Source of the DNA: Sediminibacterium sp.
GTDB lineage: Bacteria; Bacteroidota; Bacteroidia; Chitinophagales; Chitinophagaceae
Assembly (NCBI GenBank): GCA_030158665.1
Contig: JAOASM010000050.1
Location: 232,948-296,947, forward strand
Direction of reading: 5' to 3'
DNA length: 64,000 nucleotides
Shown in pieces: positions 29,521 to 37,143 of this stretch (the first letter of the stretch is position 1; each line of letters begins with the position of its first letter). Made by a program: the position numbers and the translations under genes. A model generated the notes under the pieces. That model searched no databases. It worked only from the letters and a program-made list of their open reading frames with translations, and was not told the origin of the DNA.

Positions 29521-30129
29521 TTATATTTTAATTGAATCGATGATAAATTTTGGAACTTCTTTTATTCTTTGAAGCATAAGGTTTTGGAACACTTCTTTGT
29601 CTATACCCATGCCTACAATAAACATTGGCTTCATTAAAAACGGGAACACACACATACTCATCATATTCATGATAAGGTGATGCGGAAGGATATGTTTAAT
29701 CTTTCCAGCTTTTACTTCATTGTCAATTTGCAAGGCTAATTTGGGGAAATCGGGAAAATCTCCATCAAACATCTTATGTATGAAAAAGTCTGGTTGCTTG
29801 TTTATCTCTCCAACTACAAACACAGGCACAAAAGGATTATCCAATGCCATTAAAATGTATGCCTCACATATATTATGTATTTTTTGATACAAATCAACAT
29901 TTTGTGCGATTGCATTTTTTAAAATTGGAGAAAACTTTTTAACCTCTTCAAAAAATACTTGTTCGAATAACAAATCTTTTGTCCTGAAATAATAGTGTAA
30001 AAGTGCCTTGTTAATACCTGCTTGATTTGCTATTTCTTGCATAGTAGCCCCATCTTTTCCTTTGACAGAGAAAATATGCTTAGCAGCAGAAAGAATAGCA
30101 GATTCGGTTGAATTAGTATTATTAACCAT
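29521..30129 (-). CDS. TetR-family transcriptional regulator of the efflux operon
   Basis: A 202-residue regulator. The N-terminal helix-turn-helix (about 8-55) reads ILSAAKHIFSVKGKDGATMQEIANQAGINKALLHYYFRTKD, abbreviated here to its key part QEIANQAGINKALLHYYF. The C-terminal ligand domain is unremarkable. The ATG at 30129 is chosen over an upstream in-frame start at 30153 because a perfect operator palindrome (30135-30150) and a -7 box sit just before it. As first gene of the operon it very probably represses itself and the pump until an efflux substrate binds. Confidence 0.9.
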   Translation of the reverse strand: MVNNTNSTESAILSAAKHIFSVKGKDGATMQEIANQAGINKALLHYYFRTKDLLFEQVFFEEVKKFSPILKNAIAQNVDLYQKIHNICEAYILMALDNPFVPVFVVGEINKQPDFFIHKMFDGDFPDFPKLALQIDNEVKAGKIKHILPHHLIMNMMSMCVFPFLMKPMFIVGMGIDKEVFQNLMLQRIKEVPKFIIDSIKI

Positions 30130-30134
30130 ATAGT

Positions 30135-30150
30135 TTAACCAATTGGTTAA
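30135..30150. promoter_or_regulatory. TetR operator palindrome
   Basis: TTAACCAATTGGTTAA is a perfect 16-bp palindrome lying 5 nt upstream of the tetR ATG. It covers the expected transcription start that follows the -7 box at 30151-30158. Position, symmetry and the adjacent TetR gene make it the likely autoregulatory operator. Confidence 0.75.
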
Positions 30151-30158
30151 CAAAACTA
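30151..30158 (-). promoter_or_regulatory. -7 promoter box of the efflux operon
   Basis: TAGTTTTG on the minus strand matches the Bacteroidota -7 consensus TAnnTTTG exactly. It abuts the operator palindrome. A clear TTTG at the -33 position is not seen; TTTAG about 20 nt upstream is the nearest. Confidence 0.55.
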
Positions 30159-30218
30159 GACTGATTTAATTAAAACACCTAAAAATGTTTACCTATTTAA
30201 TAAGAATGAAATCACTCT

Positions 30219-31484
30219 TTAATATAAATAAAGATAGAAGTATGCCAATGCAGAAGCCAACATGATTAACAATGCAGCAAAGCCTAAAATATTGGTTATC
30301 CTGCTATTTGTGTGTCTCCCCATTATGGCTTTATTATTGGAAATATGTAAAATAATGCCAATTAAAATTGGCGCGGTCACACCATATAATATGGCAGTAT
30401 AAATGAGGGCGTCAATGGGTGAGATACCCACGTAGTTCAAGCAAAGTCCTACAATTAAAGAAATAGAGATAATCACATAAAAACCTTTCGCTTCATGAAA
30501 TTTCTTATCCAACCCTTGTTCCCAGCCAAATGTTTCAGTAAATATATAAGACAAGGAGCCACTTAAAACGGGTATAGCAATTAATCCAGTTGCAATGACT
30601 CCGATGGCGAATAATAAATAAGCCATATTGCCTGCTAAAGGTTTTAATGCTAAGGCTGCCTCTCCTACTGTATCAATCTGGTTTATTCCTGCTTGATACA
30701 ATACAGTACCTGTTGTTAGAATGATAAAATACATAATCAATCCAGAAAAGGTCATGCCAAAATCAACGTCATGCTGCATGTTATCAATGATTTTTTTATT
30801 GACAACTAACTTCTTTTTAAGATGTTTCATTTCTTCTACTTCAACAGAAGCTTGCCAGAAAAAAAGATAAGGAGAAATGGTAGTACCAAGAATACCTACT
30901 AAAATAGCAATATATGCTTTGTCAAATTTGATTGTAGGAATAAATGTATTTTTAAGAATAGCTGTAAAATCTTGTTGATACAGAAAAGGAACGATAAAAT
31001 AAACCAACAAAACAATACAAAGGTATTTTAAGATGGCAGCCATTTTTGCATAAGGAAGATAAATGATCATGACCAATAAAAAGATGGTAAAAAAGACACT
31101 GAAAAATGTGGCATCTATTTTTGGAAAAAGTAAATTTCCAACTGCACCCATCGCAGCAATATCTGCACCAATATTTAATATGATAGCTGGGAAGCTAAAT
31201 AATAACATCAAATATAAAATTGGTCTAGGATAATGTTTTTTTAAAGTACCTGTTAACCCCATATTGGTAACTAAGCCAATCTTGGCACACATCTTTTGAA
31301 TAGCAGCCATTAATGGAAAAGCAATGATTGCTGTCCATAGGGTAGTTAAACCATAGGCAGCACCTGCCTGAGAGTATGTAGCAATACCAGATGGGTCATC
31401 GTCACTTGCCCCAGTTACTAATCCTGGACCTATTACTTTCCAAAACTGCTTCAATTTATTTTTTATAGCGAATGTTCGTTTCAT
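30219..31484 (-). CDS. Nramp-family divalent metal transporter, non-canonical motif type
   Basis: A 421-residue membrane protein with about eleven helices of the Nramp/LeuT fold. The opening KVIGPGLVTGASDDDPSGIATYSQAG places DDDPSG (28-33) where canonical Nramp has DPGN. The TM6 motif reads TTISPYLFFWQ (201-211) where canonical proteins have MPHN, so the metal-binding Met is absent. This belongs to the Nramp-related group, some members of which have been linked to Mg2+ or broader divalent transport. The ATG at 31484 is used because the longer frame starts only with TTG. It stands alone between the efflux operon and the P-type ATPase. Confidence 0.82.
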   Translation of the reverse strand: MKRTFAIKNKLKQFWKVIGPGLVTGASDDDPSGIATYSQAGAAYGLTTLWTAIIAFPLMAAIQKMCAKIGLVTNMGLTGTLKKHYPRPILYLMLLFSFPAIILNIGADIAAMGAVGNLLFPKIDATFFSVFFTIFLLVMIIYLPYAKMAAILKYLCIVLLVYFIVPFLYQQDFTAILKNTFIPTIKFDKAYIAILVGILGTTISPYLFFWQASVEVEEMKHLKKKLVVNKKIIDNMQHDVDFGMTFSGLIMYFIILTTGTVLYQAGINQIDTVGEAALALKPLAGNMAYLLFAIGVIATGLIAIPVLSGSLSYIFTETFGWEQGLDKKFHEAKGFYVIISISLIVGLCLNYVGISPIDALIYTAILYGVTAPILIGIILHISNNKAIMGRHTNSRITNILGFAALLIMLASALAYFYLYLY

Positions 31485-31564
31485 GGCAATTGTAATAGCG
31501 TCTAATCGGTGACTAATCCTTGTTAAAGTACGCAAATAAAATTACAATATAAATGATAATAAAA

Positions 31565-31591
31565 ACCACCTACAAAAATATTGCAGGTGGT
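31565..31591 (-). terminator. Probable terminator downstream of the P-type ATPase
   Basis: Arms ACCACCTACAA (31565-31575) and TTGCAGGTGGT (31581-31591) pair with one A-C mismatch around AAATA. On the minus strand the hairpin is followed by TTTTT. It lies 160 nt after the ATPase stop; the intervening DNA shows no other feature. Confidence 0.6.
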
Positions 31592-31750
31592 GCTCCTTTT
31601 GGGGGTAAGGATAATCTATGACTAAAGATTTATTATAAAACAACGTTGCCTATATCTTAAGTGGCTAATTAGTTCTGATTGAATCTTATTCACTTTTGTT
31701 TTAACTGAAGTAAAGCTACTATGATTGAAACTGAATACCTATGACCATCA

Positions 31751-34285
31751 TTATACAACACGTTGATTGTTGTTAGTGCGAATAGTGGTAAAATATTTCT
31801 GTACTTCAAAGATGGCTAATAAGAAAATTGCAGCTAAAACAACAGGATAAAATGACTGCAATCCTGGATTTTGAAATTTAAATAAAGATTGAATGTCGGG
31901 GAAATAAATAGCACTATATAAAAGGGTAATAGCAAAGAGTAGAATTCCAATTGCTGACCAATTTTTATTACTAATAATGGTATAGAATGGTCTTGTTTTT
32001 GATAAACTATTTAAAATAAGTACGCAATTGCCTATCACCAAAGCTGAATAACATAACGCTCTAATTGCTTGATCATTGAGTCCATTATACCTGCTAATGA
32101 TTAAAACAAATAAAACCGAAATGAATAAGAATACTCCCTTTAAAATACTAACTATAATTTTTTGGGTGCCAAAAAATCGGCTCTTTACATTACGAGGAGG
32201 TCTTTTCATGATATTTTTTTCTTCTATTTCTGTTTCAAAAGCAATTGATGAAACTGGATCAATCACCAATTCTAAACAGATGATATGTAAAGGCATTAAA
32301 ATAAAAGGTATTGCAGTATTTAAAACAGGCAAAAGTGTTAAACCAATAATTGGGATATGTATGGCTATTATATAACCCATTGCTTTTTCTAAATTATCAA
32401 AGATTCGTCTCCCCTGTTTAATAGCAGCTACTATAGATGCAAAATTGTCATCCAATAGCACTAAAGATGAAGCTTCTCTTGCAACTTCAGTTCCTCTTTT
32501 CCCCATGGCAATCCCAATATGTGCTGCCTTAAGTGCAGGTGCATCATTTACACCATCACCAGTCATAGCAACTACTTCGTTTTGCATTTTAAGCAAATTG
32601 ACAATACGCAATTTTTGACTTGGTATCACTCTAGCAAATACTGTAATGGAATTCATTTTTTGCAATAATTGTGTGTCTGTCATGCTTTCTAATTCATCCC
32701 TAGTGACAACAGTACCTTCTTTGTCAATTCCTATCTCATTCGCTATGCTTTTTGCAGTGACAGAGAAATCACCCGTAATTATTTTAACTTTTACACCAGC
32801 AGCCCTGCATTCATTAATTGCGTTTGGAACTTCAGATCTTATTGGATCCCGAAAAGCAATCAAGCCTCTAAAATTGAGTTTTAGATCCGCTTGATCAGAC
32901 GGAAAAGATGGATTAGATATAGTTGCGGTAGCAATAGCAATCACTCTTAGTGATTGAAGGGCTAAAGAATGTAGCATCTCTTTATGCATTGCTACTTCAA
33001 CATCATCTAAAGCACATAATTTAAAAATTTGCTCAGGTGCTCCTTTTGTAAAAGCATGAAATATCCTACTATTATTTGTAGCATAGATATTTGTCATCGA
33101 TGGACAACTGTTGGTGAGTGGATAAGCATGTACCACTTGACTTTTATTCAAGAATGGATATAATTCTTGGATTTGCGGATTGTCCTCGACTATTTTAAAA
33201 ATTGCATTTTCCATTGGATTCACTCCACTAGAAGACGAGGCAAGCTTCGCAATCTGAATTAACTCGAATGTGGAAGATGCGTTTAGCTTTAAGTCCTCTT
33301 TACTGAAGATGTTAATGCCATCATATATAAAGGCTATTTCCATACTATTCATTGTAATCGTTCCTGTTTTATCAACACATAATACTGTAACTGCGCCCAA
33401 AGTCTCTATTGCTGAAGGCTTTCTAGTAAGCACTTGTAGTTTTGAAAGCCGCCATGACCCAATTGCGAGAAAAACAGTTAAGACAACAGGAAATTCTTCT
33501 GGTAAAACCGCCATCGAAGTAGAAATACCATTTAATAAGGCACTAATAATTCCGCCCCTAGATAAATAATAGGCAAGTACTACTGCGATACTTATTATAA
33601 CGCCAATAAAAAAGAGACGATTAATCAAAGTTTTCATCTCTAATTGTAGCCTAGTAGGGTCTTCTTTAATATCTTTTAATGCAATGCCTATTTTGCCAAG
33701 TCTTGAGGCGACTCCAGTAGATACAATTTTTGCAATACCACTTCCTTGAACTACCAAAGTGCCAGCATAAGTAGTGTGACCTAAGTTTTTTATTACAGGG
33801 ATAGATTCACCAGTGAGGATAGCTTCGTCCATCCATAAATGATTTGATTCTATGAGTATGGCATCTGCAACTGCTCTATCGCCTTCATTTAAGAGAACAA
33901 TATCATTAGGCACCACCTCTCTTCCAGGCACTTTTTTAAATTGATTATTTCTAAAAACCAAAGCATGAGGACTAGATAGTTTACTTAAAGCAGCTAAAGC
34001 GTTTTCAGCTTTTCGATATTGAAAGAATGTAATAAAAATAATTAGTGATGTAGCGCTCATTAAAATGAGCCCTTCCCTATAATCGCCCAAAAAAACATAA
34101 ATAATCGCTGAACTGACCAATAAAATAAACATTGGCTCTTTCATGATTTCAAAAAAAATATCAAAAAGATTCTTTTTATTAGAAGCAGGCAACTCATTAA
34201 AGCCGTACTTACTTATTTGATTTTGAACTTCAAGATCACTTAGCCCATTAAGTTGATTGTCTATTGGTTTAGTAGTTGTTTTCAT
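31751..34285 (-). CDS. Cation-transporting P-type ATPase (P2-like)
   Basis: An 844-residue P-type ATPase with the N-terminal cation-ATPase segment (LSDLEVQNQISKYGFNELP), the actuator TGES (ILTGESIPV), the phosphorylation site CVDKTGTIT, and hinge TGDGVNDAPAL. It has about ten membrane helices. Ion-site helices differ from the SERCA pattern: TM4 has PEEFPVVLTVF instead of PEGLP, and TM6 has IDPVSSIAFE. So Ca2+ specificity should not be assumed; another cation or a lipid-coupled role is possible. The start overlaps the SYLF gene stop by 4 nt (ATGA), which couples the two. Confidence 0.87.
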   Translation of the reverse strand: MKTTTKPIDNQLNGLSDLEVQNQISKYGFNELPASNKKNLFDIFFEIMKEPMFILLVSSAIIYVFLGDYREGLILMSATSLIIFITFFQYRKAENALAALSKLSSPHALVFRNNQFKKVPGREVVPNDIVLLNEGDRAVADAILIESNHLWMDEAILTGESIPVIKNLGHTTYAGTLVVQGSGIAKIVSTGVASRLGKIGIALKDIKEDPTRLQLEMKTLINRLFFIGVIISIAVVLAYYLSRGGIISALLNGISTSMAVLPEEFPVVLTVFLAIGSWRLSKLQVLTRKPSAIETLGAVTVLCVDKTGTITMNSMEIAFIYDGINIFSKEDLKLNASSTFELIQIAKLASSSSGVNPMENAIFKIVEDNPQIQELYPFLNKSQVVHAYPLTNSCPSMTNIYATNNSRIFHAFTKGAPEQIFKLCALDDVEVAMHKEMLHSLALQSLRVIAIATATISNPSFPSDQADLKLNFRGLIAFRDPIRSEVPNAINECRAAGVKVKIITGDFSVTAKSIANEIGIDKEGTVVTRDELESMTDTQLLQKMNSITVFARVIPSQKLRIVNLLKMQNEVVAMTGDGVNDAPALKAAHIGIAMGKRGTEVAREASSLVLLDDNFASIVAAIKQGRRIFDNLEKAMGYIIAIHIPIIGLTLLPVLNTAIPFILMPLHIICLELVIDPVSSIAFETEIEEKNIMKRPPRNVKSRFFGTQKIIVSILKGVFLFISVLFVLIISRYNGLNDQAIRALCYSALVIGNCVLILNSLSKTRPFYTIISNKNWSAIGILLFAITLLYSAIYFPDIQSLFKFQNPGLQSFYPVVLAAIFLLAIFEVQKYFTTIRTNNNQRVV

Positions 34286-34836
34286 TTGATCCTCCTAAAT
34301 GAAAATTTTTGTCCCCCTACTGAGGCTTCATACATTAATCCACCTTTAGGATGTGTAAATATCATAACACCATTATCATATTTGACATCCCCTGATGCTC
34401 CTTCAGTTGCGATAATGGCAGATGCTTGTGCCGCAAATGCTAAATTATTTTCTTTGAATTTATCTATATCTTTTTTTGATTCAAAGAATATCACTTCTCG
34501 ATATGCTTGGCCACCAGCTTGAAATCCTAATGTCAATTGAGTCATTTTAGCCATACCTATTAACTTGCCCCCTTCATATACAGCACCATTGCCTGTGGCA
34601 CCACCAACACCAAATCCGCCTTTACCGATATTCGGAAAAATAACATACCCGTATGCTTTATTAAAAATATTTTTCAATAAAGGATCTGCTTTGATAAATT
34701 CTTCCTTAGCTTGATTTGCATCTTCTACAATTTTTTTATCCCTTGTAGAACTCTGAGCAAAGGCATGATTGTCCATAAAATTAAATGTGGCAAATGCAAA
34801 TGAAGCAATTGCAATTGTACTGTATTTTAGTTGCAT
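34282..34836 (-). CDS. SYLF/YSC84-domain lipid-binding protein, exported
   Basis: A 184-residue protein with a signal peptide (ending HAFAQ) and a SYLF domain over most of its length: AKEEFIKADPLLKNIFNKAYGYVIFPNIGKGGFGVGG (shown in key part as YVIFPNIGKGGFGVGG), then GNGAVYEGG and the C-terminal MYEASVGGQKFSFR. SYLF domains bind phosphoinositides in eukaryotes; bacterial roles are unclear, with outer-membrane or stress links. It is the first gene of a two-gene unit with the P-type ATPase, overlapping it by 4 nt. Confidence 0.83.
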   Translation of the reverse strand: MQLKYSTIAIASFAFATFNFMDNHAFAQSSTRDKKIVEDANQAKEEFIKADPLLKNIFNKAYGYVIFPNIGKGGFGVGGATGNGAVYEGGKLIGMAKMTQLTLGFQAGGQAYREVIFFESKKDIDKFKENNLAFAAQASAIIATEGASGDVKYDNGVMIFTHPKGGLMYEASVGGQKFSFRRIK

Positions 34837-35001
34837 ATAAATAATTTAGAAAAGTGAAATTATAAGATCTATTACATTCTTACTATGATTACAAATAGTA
34901 GACTGATTGATTCTGATTCGTATTGCAATGCCTAAGAACATATCGCTATTTGTCTAAAATCATTTTTCTAAAAAATATTTCAATTTAATTTCATCATAAA
35001 A

Positions 35002-35523
35002 ATGGAAAAAGAAACAACCATAAGCACATTACATCAATTACTTGATTATAATACTCAGCACTTTATAGTTGGGGAGGTGCATCTTCAACAAGCTTTAAAA
35101 AATTGGATCGAAAAAGCAAGTGCGGTAAAGCTAAAGGCTATCTTTCAAAAATATTTAGAACATATCGATCACAATGTTAAGTCGTTTGAAAAGTTCATAG
35201 ATATGGAAAGAATGAACTTGATAAGCAGTGAGCATAAAATATTGACAACGCTGATAGAGGATGCAGATAAAACATATCTGTATTGTTCTGATCCAGAAAT
35301 AAAAGACGCAAGCCTATTAGCAAGTGTTCAGGTAATCAACCATTTCAAAATATGTGCCTACGGAACAGCAGCTGCTTATGCCAATACATTAGGGATGGAA
35401 GAGGCAGGAAAGCTTTTTAAAATGGCTGAAATAAATGAAAAACAGATTGATGATCGTTTAAGCCAAATGGCAGAATTCGAAATCAACAAAAGAGCCACTT
35501 CGCCAGTTGTCTTGCCAAATTAA
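35002..35523 (+). CDS. Ferritin-like DUF892 (YciE/YciF) protein
   Basis: A 173-residue all-helical protein resembling the YciF/YciE family of ferritin-like four-helix proteins that are induced by stress in enterobacteria. Recurrent features are LLDYNTQHFIVGEVHLQQALKNW and HFKICAYGTAAAYANTLGM (key part CAYGTAAAYA), with Glu and His at positions expected for a di-iron site, although some ligands are not obvious. It is followed 5 nt later by a phosphoribosyltransferase gene and is divergent from the SYLF/P-type ATPase unit. Confidence 0.72.
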   Translation: MEKETTISTLHQLLDYNTQHFIVGEVHLQQALKNWIEKASAVKLKAIFQKYLEHIDHNVKSFEKFIDMERMNLISSEHKILTTLIEDADKTYLYCSDPEIKDASLLASVQVINHFKICAYGTAAAYANTLGMEEAGKLFKMAEINEKQIDDRLSQMAEFEINKRATSPVVLPN

Positions 35524-35528
35524 ATAAG

Positions 35529-36173
35529 ATGTTTCAAAATAGATGTCGTGCTGGACAAGCATTGGCTAAAATGTTATTGCCTTATCAATCCGAAGACACT
35601 ATCGTACTGGGAATACCAAGAGGTGGAGTCCCAGTGGCATTTGAGATAGCTATTTACTTGAAAAAGCCTTTAGGTATAGTTTTAGTAAAGAAAATTGGCC
35701 ACCCAATGAATAAAGAGTTCGCCATCGGAGCTGTAAGTTTAAATACAGAAATCATCCATTCGAATCATAAGATTAGCGAAGCATATATTCAAAATGAAGT
35801 TGACGCTATTAGACAACGTCTACTTGAAATGAAAAACTATTTCAAAGGCAGGGATCATACCAACATGCAGCTAAAAGACAAGGTGGTCATTTTAGTAGAT
35901 GACGGATTGGCTACAGGGAATACGATGTTAAATACAATAGCATTGATAAAGAAATGTTACCCCAAGAAAATTGTCGTAGCCATTCCTGTAGCACCTAAGG
36001 AAGCGATCGATGCGATAAAAAAAGAAGGCGTGACTTTAGTTGTGATTGAAATTCCTTATTTCTTTAATGGGATTGGTGCTTTTTACGAAGATTTTACTCA
36101 AGTTGAAAATGAAATAGTACTGGACTTACTTGAATCAAAACAGCTCATTGCAAACAAAAGCGAGAACTATTGA
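35529..36173 (+). CDS. Phosphoribosyltransferase-domain protein
   Basis: A 214-residue type I PRTase. The PRPP loop is VILVDDGLATGNTM (about 117-130), and the N-terminal part has LGIPRGGVPVAFEIA, a typical entry for the family often found in stress clusters, not for dedicated purine salvage enzymes. The acceptor base is unknown. It is probably cotranscribed with the ferritin-like gene and overlaps the convergent lipoprotein gene by 7 nt. Confidence 0.82.
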   Translation: MFQNRCRAGQALAKMLLPYQSEDTIVLGIPRGGVPVAFEIAIYLKKPLGIVLVKKIGHPMNKEFAIGAVSLNTEIIHSNHKISEAYIQNEVDAIRQRLLEMKNYFKGRDHTNMQLKDKVVILVDDGLATGNTMLNTIALIKKCYPKKIVVAIPVAPKEAIDAIKKEGVTLVVIEIPYFFNGIGAFYEDFTQVENEIVLDLLESKQLIANKSENY

Positions 36174-36802
36174 AGTACATTTTTCTGCTTCATATCATTG
36201 ATGATGACTTTGCCATAACGATGCGCAAGAGCCGACGCCTCATCTGGATCAAAAGATTCTGTCTGAACAGAATAGACAAGTTGCTTGGTTTTGAGATCGT
36301 AGATATTACTCTCCCAAAAATATTTAGTTTGGGTTTGATAATACCCAGGACTATAAATACGCTCATACATCACTCCCCAATAAGGACCAAAACGATGGTG
36401 GTAACTATAAAACGGTGAGAAATAGACTCTTCCAGGAACATAATGTTTTTCTTTTTTTCTATCTAATAATACAATGGTTAGCAGCGCATCTACTCCATCA
36501 ACTTCTATTTTTGACAATAAGGCGTTTTCGTTCATTTGTTCAAAACTAGTAGGCCCATACAATTTCATTGAACTGACAGCATTAAAACCCAACTCTTGCA
36601 AATCCCCTTGCAAATGATTTTCCATTTGTTCCCTAAGTCCACGGTCTTTATTTGTAAAAAGGCCAACCACCATTATTTTATTGAATTTATTTGCCTGGGG
36701 AGTATCAGCTTTCCAAGAGTGTGTAATTTTTACATCAGCGCAAGCTAAAAAAATGAAAGATGTAATGCAAATGAAAAATATAGTAATAAAATATTTTTTC
36801 AT
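36167..36802 (-). CDS. Lipoprotein of unknown function (DUF4136-like pattern)
   Basis: A 211-residue lipoprotein with lipobox FLAC (Cys about 21) and DVKITHSWKAD, then an alpha/beta region (KIMVVGLFTNKDRGLREQME) and a Tyr/Phe/Pro-rich stretch near residues 128-155 (FSPFYSYHHRFGPYWG). The family assignment is tentative. The only promoter-like sequence upstream lies beyond a structured 210-nt stretch with a terminator that ends 36 nt before this ATG. The gene may therefore be controlled by conditional termination. Confidence 0.6.
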   Translation of the reverse strand: MKKYFITIFFICITSFIFLACADVKITHSWKADTPQANKFNKIMVVGLFTNKDRGLREQMENHLQGDLQELGFNAVSSMKLYGPTSFEQMNENALLSKIEVDGVDALLTIVLLDRKKEKHYVPGRVYFSPFYSYHHRFGPYWGVMYERIYSPGYYQTQTKYFWESNIYDLKTKQLVYSVQTESFDPDEASALAHRYGKVIINDMKQKNVLQ

Positions 36803-36830
36803 AACAAGAGGTTAATGAAGAAGATTTGAT

Positions 36831-37040
36831 AAAAAAACAAGACAGGTTCTTTTGGAACCCGTCTTGAGTGGATTAATGTAGTTTAGTGTCTTTTGCAACA
36901 GGTATGTCTACATTAATCTATTAAGTCAACCTATCAATCAATGCATCAGTAGAATTTATACTACTTCTCGGCAATTTAGTTTCCTGACTTTTGAATCAGT
37001 AATGTCTAAGGTCCTTTCAGCCTGCTAAGGTTTGGCTTAA
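36831..37040 (-). ncRNA. Candidate structured leader RNA or stand-alone sRNA
   Basis: On the minus strand a promoter-like sequence ends 7 nt before 37040, where a series of helices begins. P1 pairs UUAAG/AACCU (37040-37028) with AGGUU/CUUAA (36932-36921). Inside it are UUAG...CUAA with CUGA...UCAG, and AGUAG...CUACU, giving a three-way-junction-like plan. Next comes a perfect 11-bp helix GATTAATGTAG (36871-36881) with CTACATTAATC (36908-36918). Last is a terminator (36838-36866) and a U-tract. No ORF of note lies inside. It matches no RNA family I can name. It fills most of the 341-bp gap between 36802 and 37144. Confidence 0.6.
36838..36866 (-). terminator. Intrinsic terminator of the structured RNA
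   Basis: CAAGACAGGTTC (36838-36849) pairs with GAACCCGTCTTG (36855-36866) with one mismatch around a TTTTG loop. On the minus strand it is followed by seven T. It lies 36 nt upstream of the lipoprotein ATG at 36802 and in the same orientation, as expected for attenuation or for the 3' end of an sRNA. Confidence 0.75.
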
Positions 37041-37046
37041 CTATAG

Positions 37047-37077
37047 TAAAGGTAGTATGTACAAAAAGTCAAAACAA
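37047..37077 (-). promoter_or_regulatory. Promoter of the structured RNA
   Basis: TACCTTTA (37054-37047) is one base off the -7 box TAnnTTTG. A TTG (37077-37075) lies 20 nt upstream at the -33 position. The predicted start falls near 37040, the first base of the P1 helix. Confidence 0.5.
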
Positions 37078-37143
37078 TGATGACGAATAGCCAGCGAGCT
37101 GTTTGTCATTCATTTCAAAGCTGATATCAATTAATTAGTGTCA

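Noticed and set aside
36831..37040. Assignment of the structured RNA to tmRNA, RNase P or SRP RNA
   Set aside because: None of the conserved core sequences of these RNAs could be found on either strand, and the length (about 210 nt) does not fit tmRNA or RNase P.
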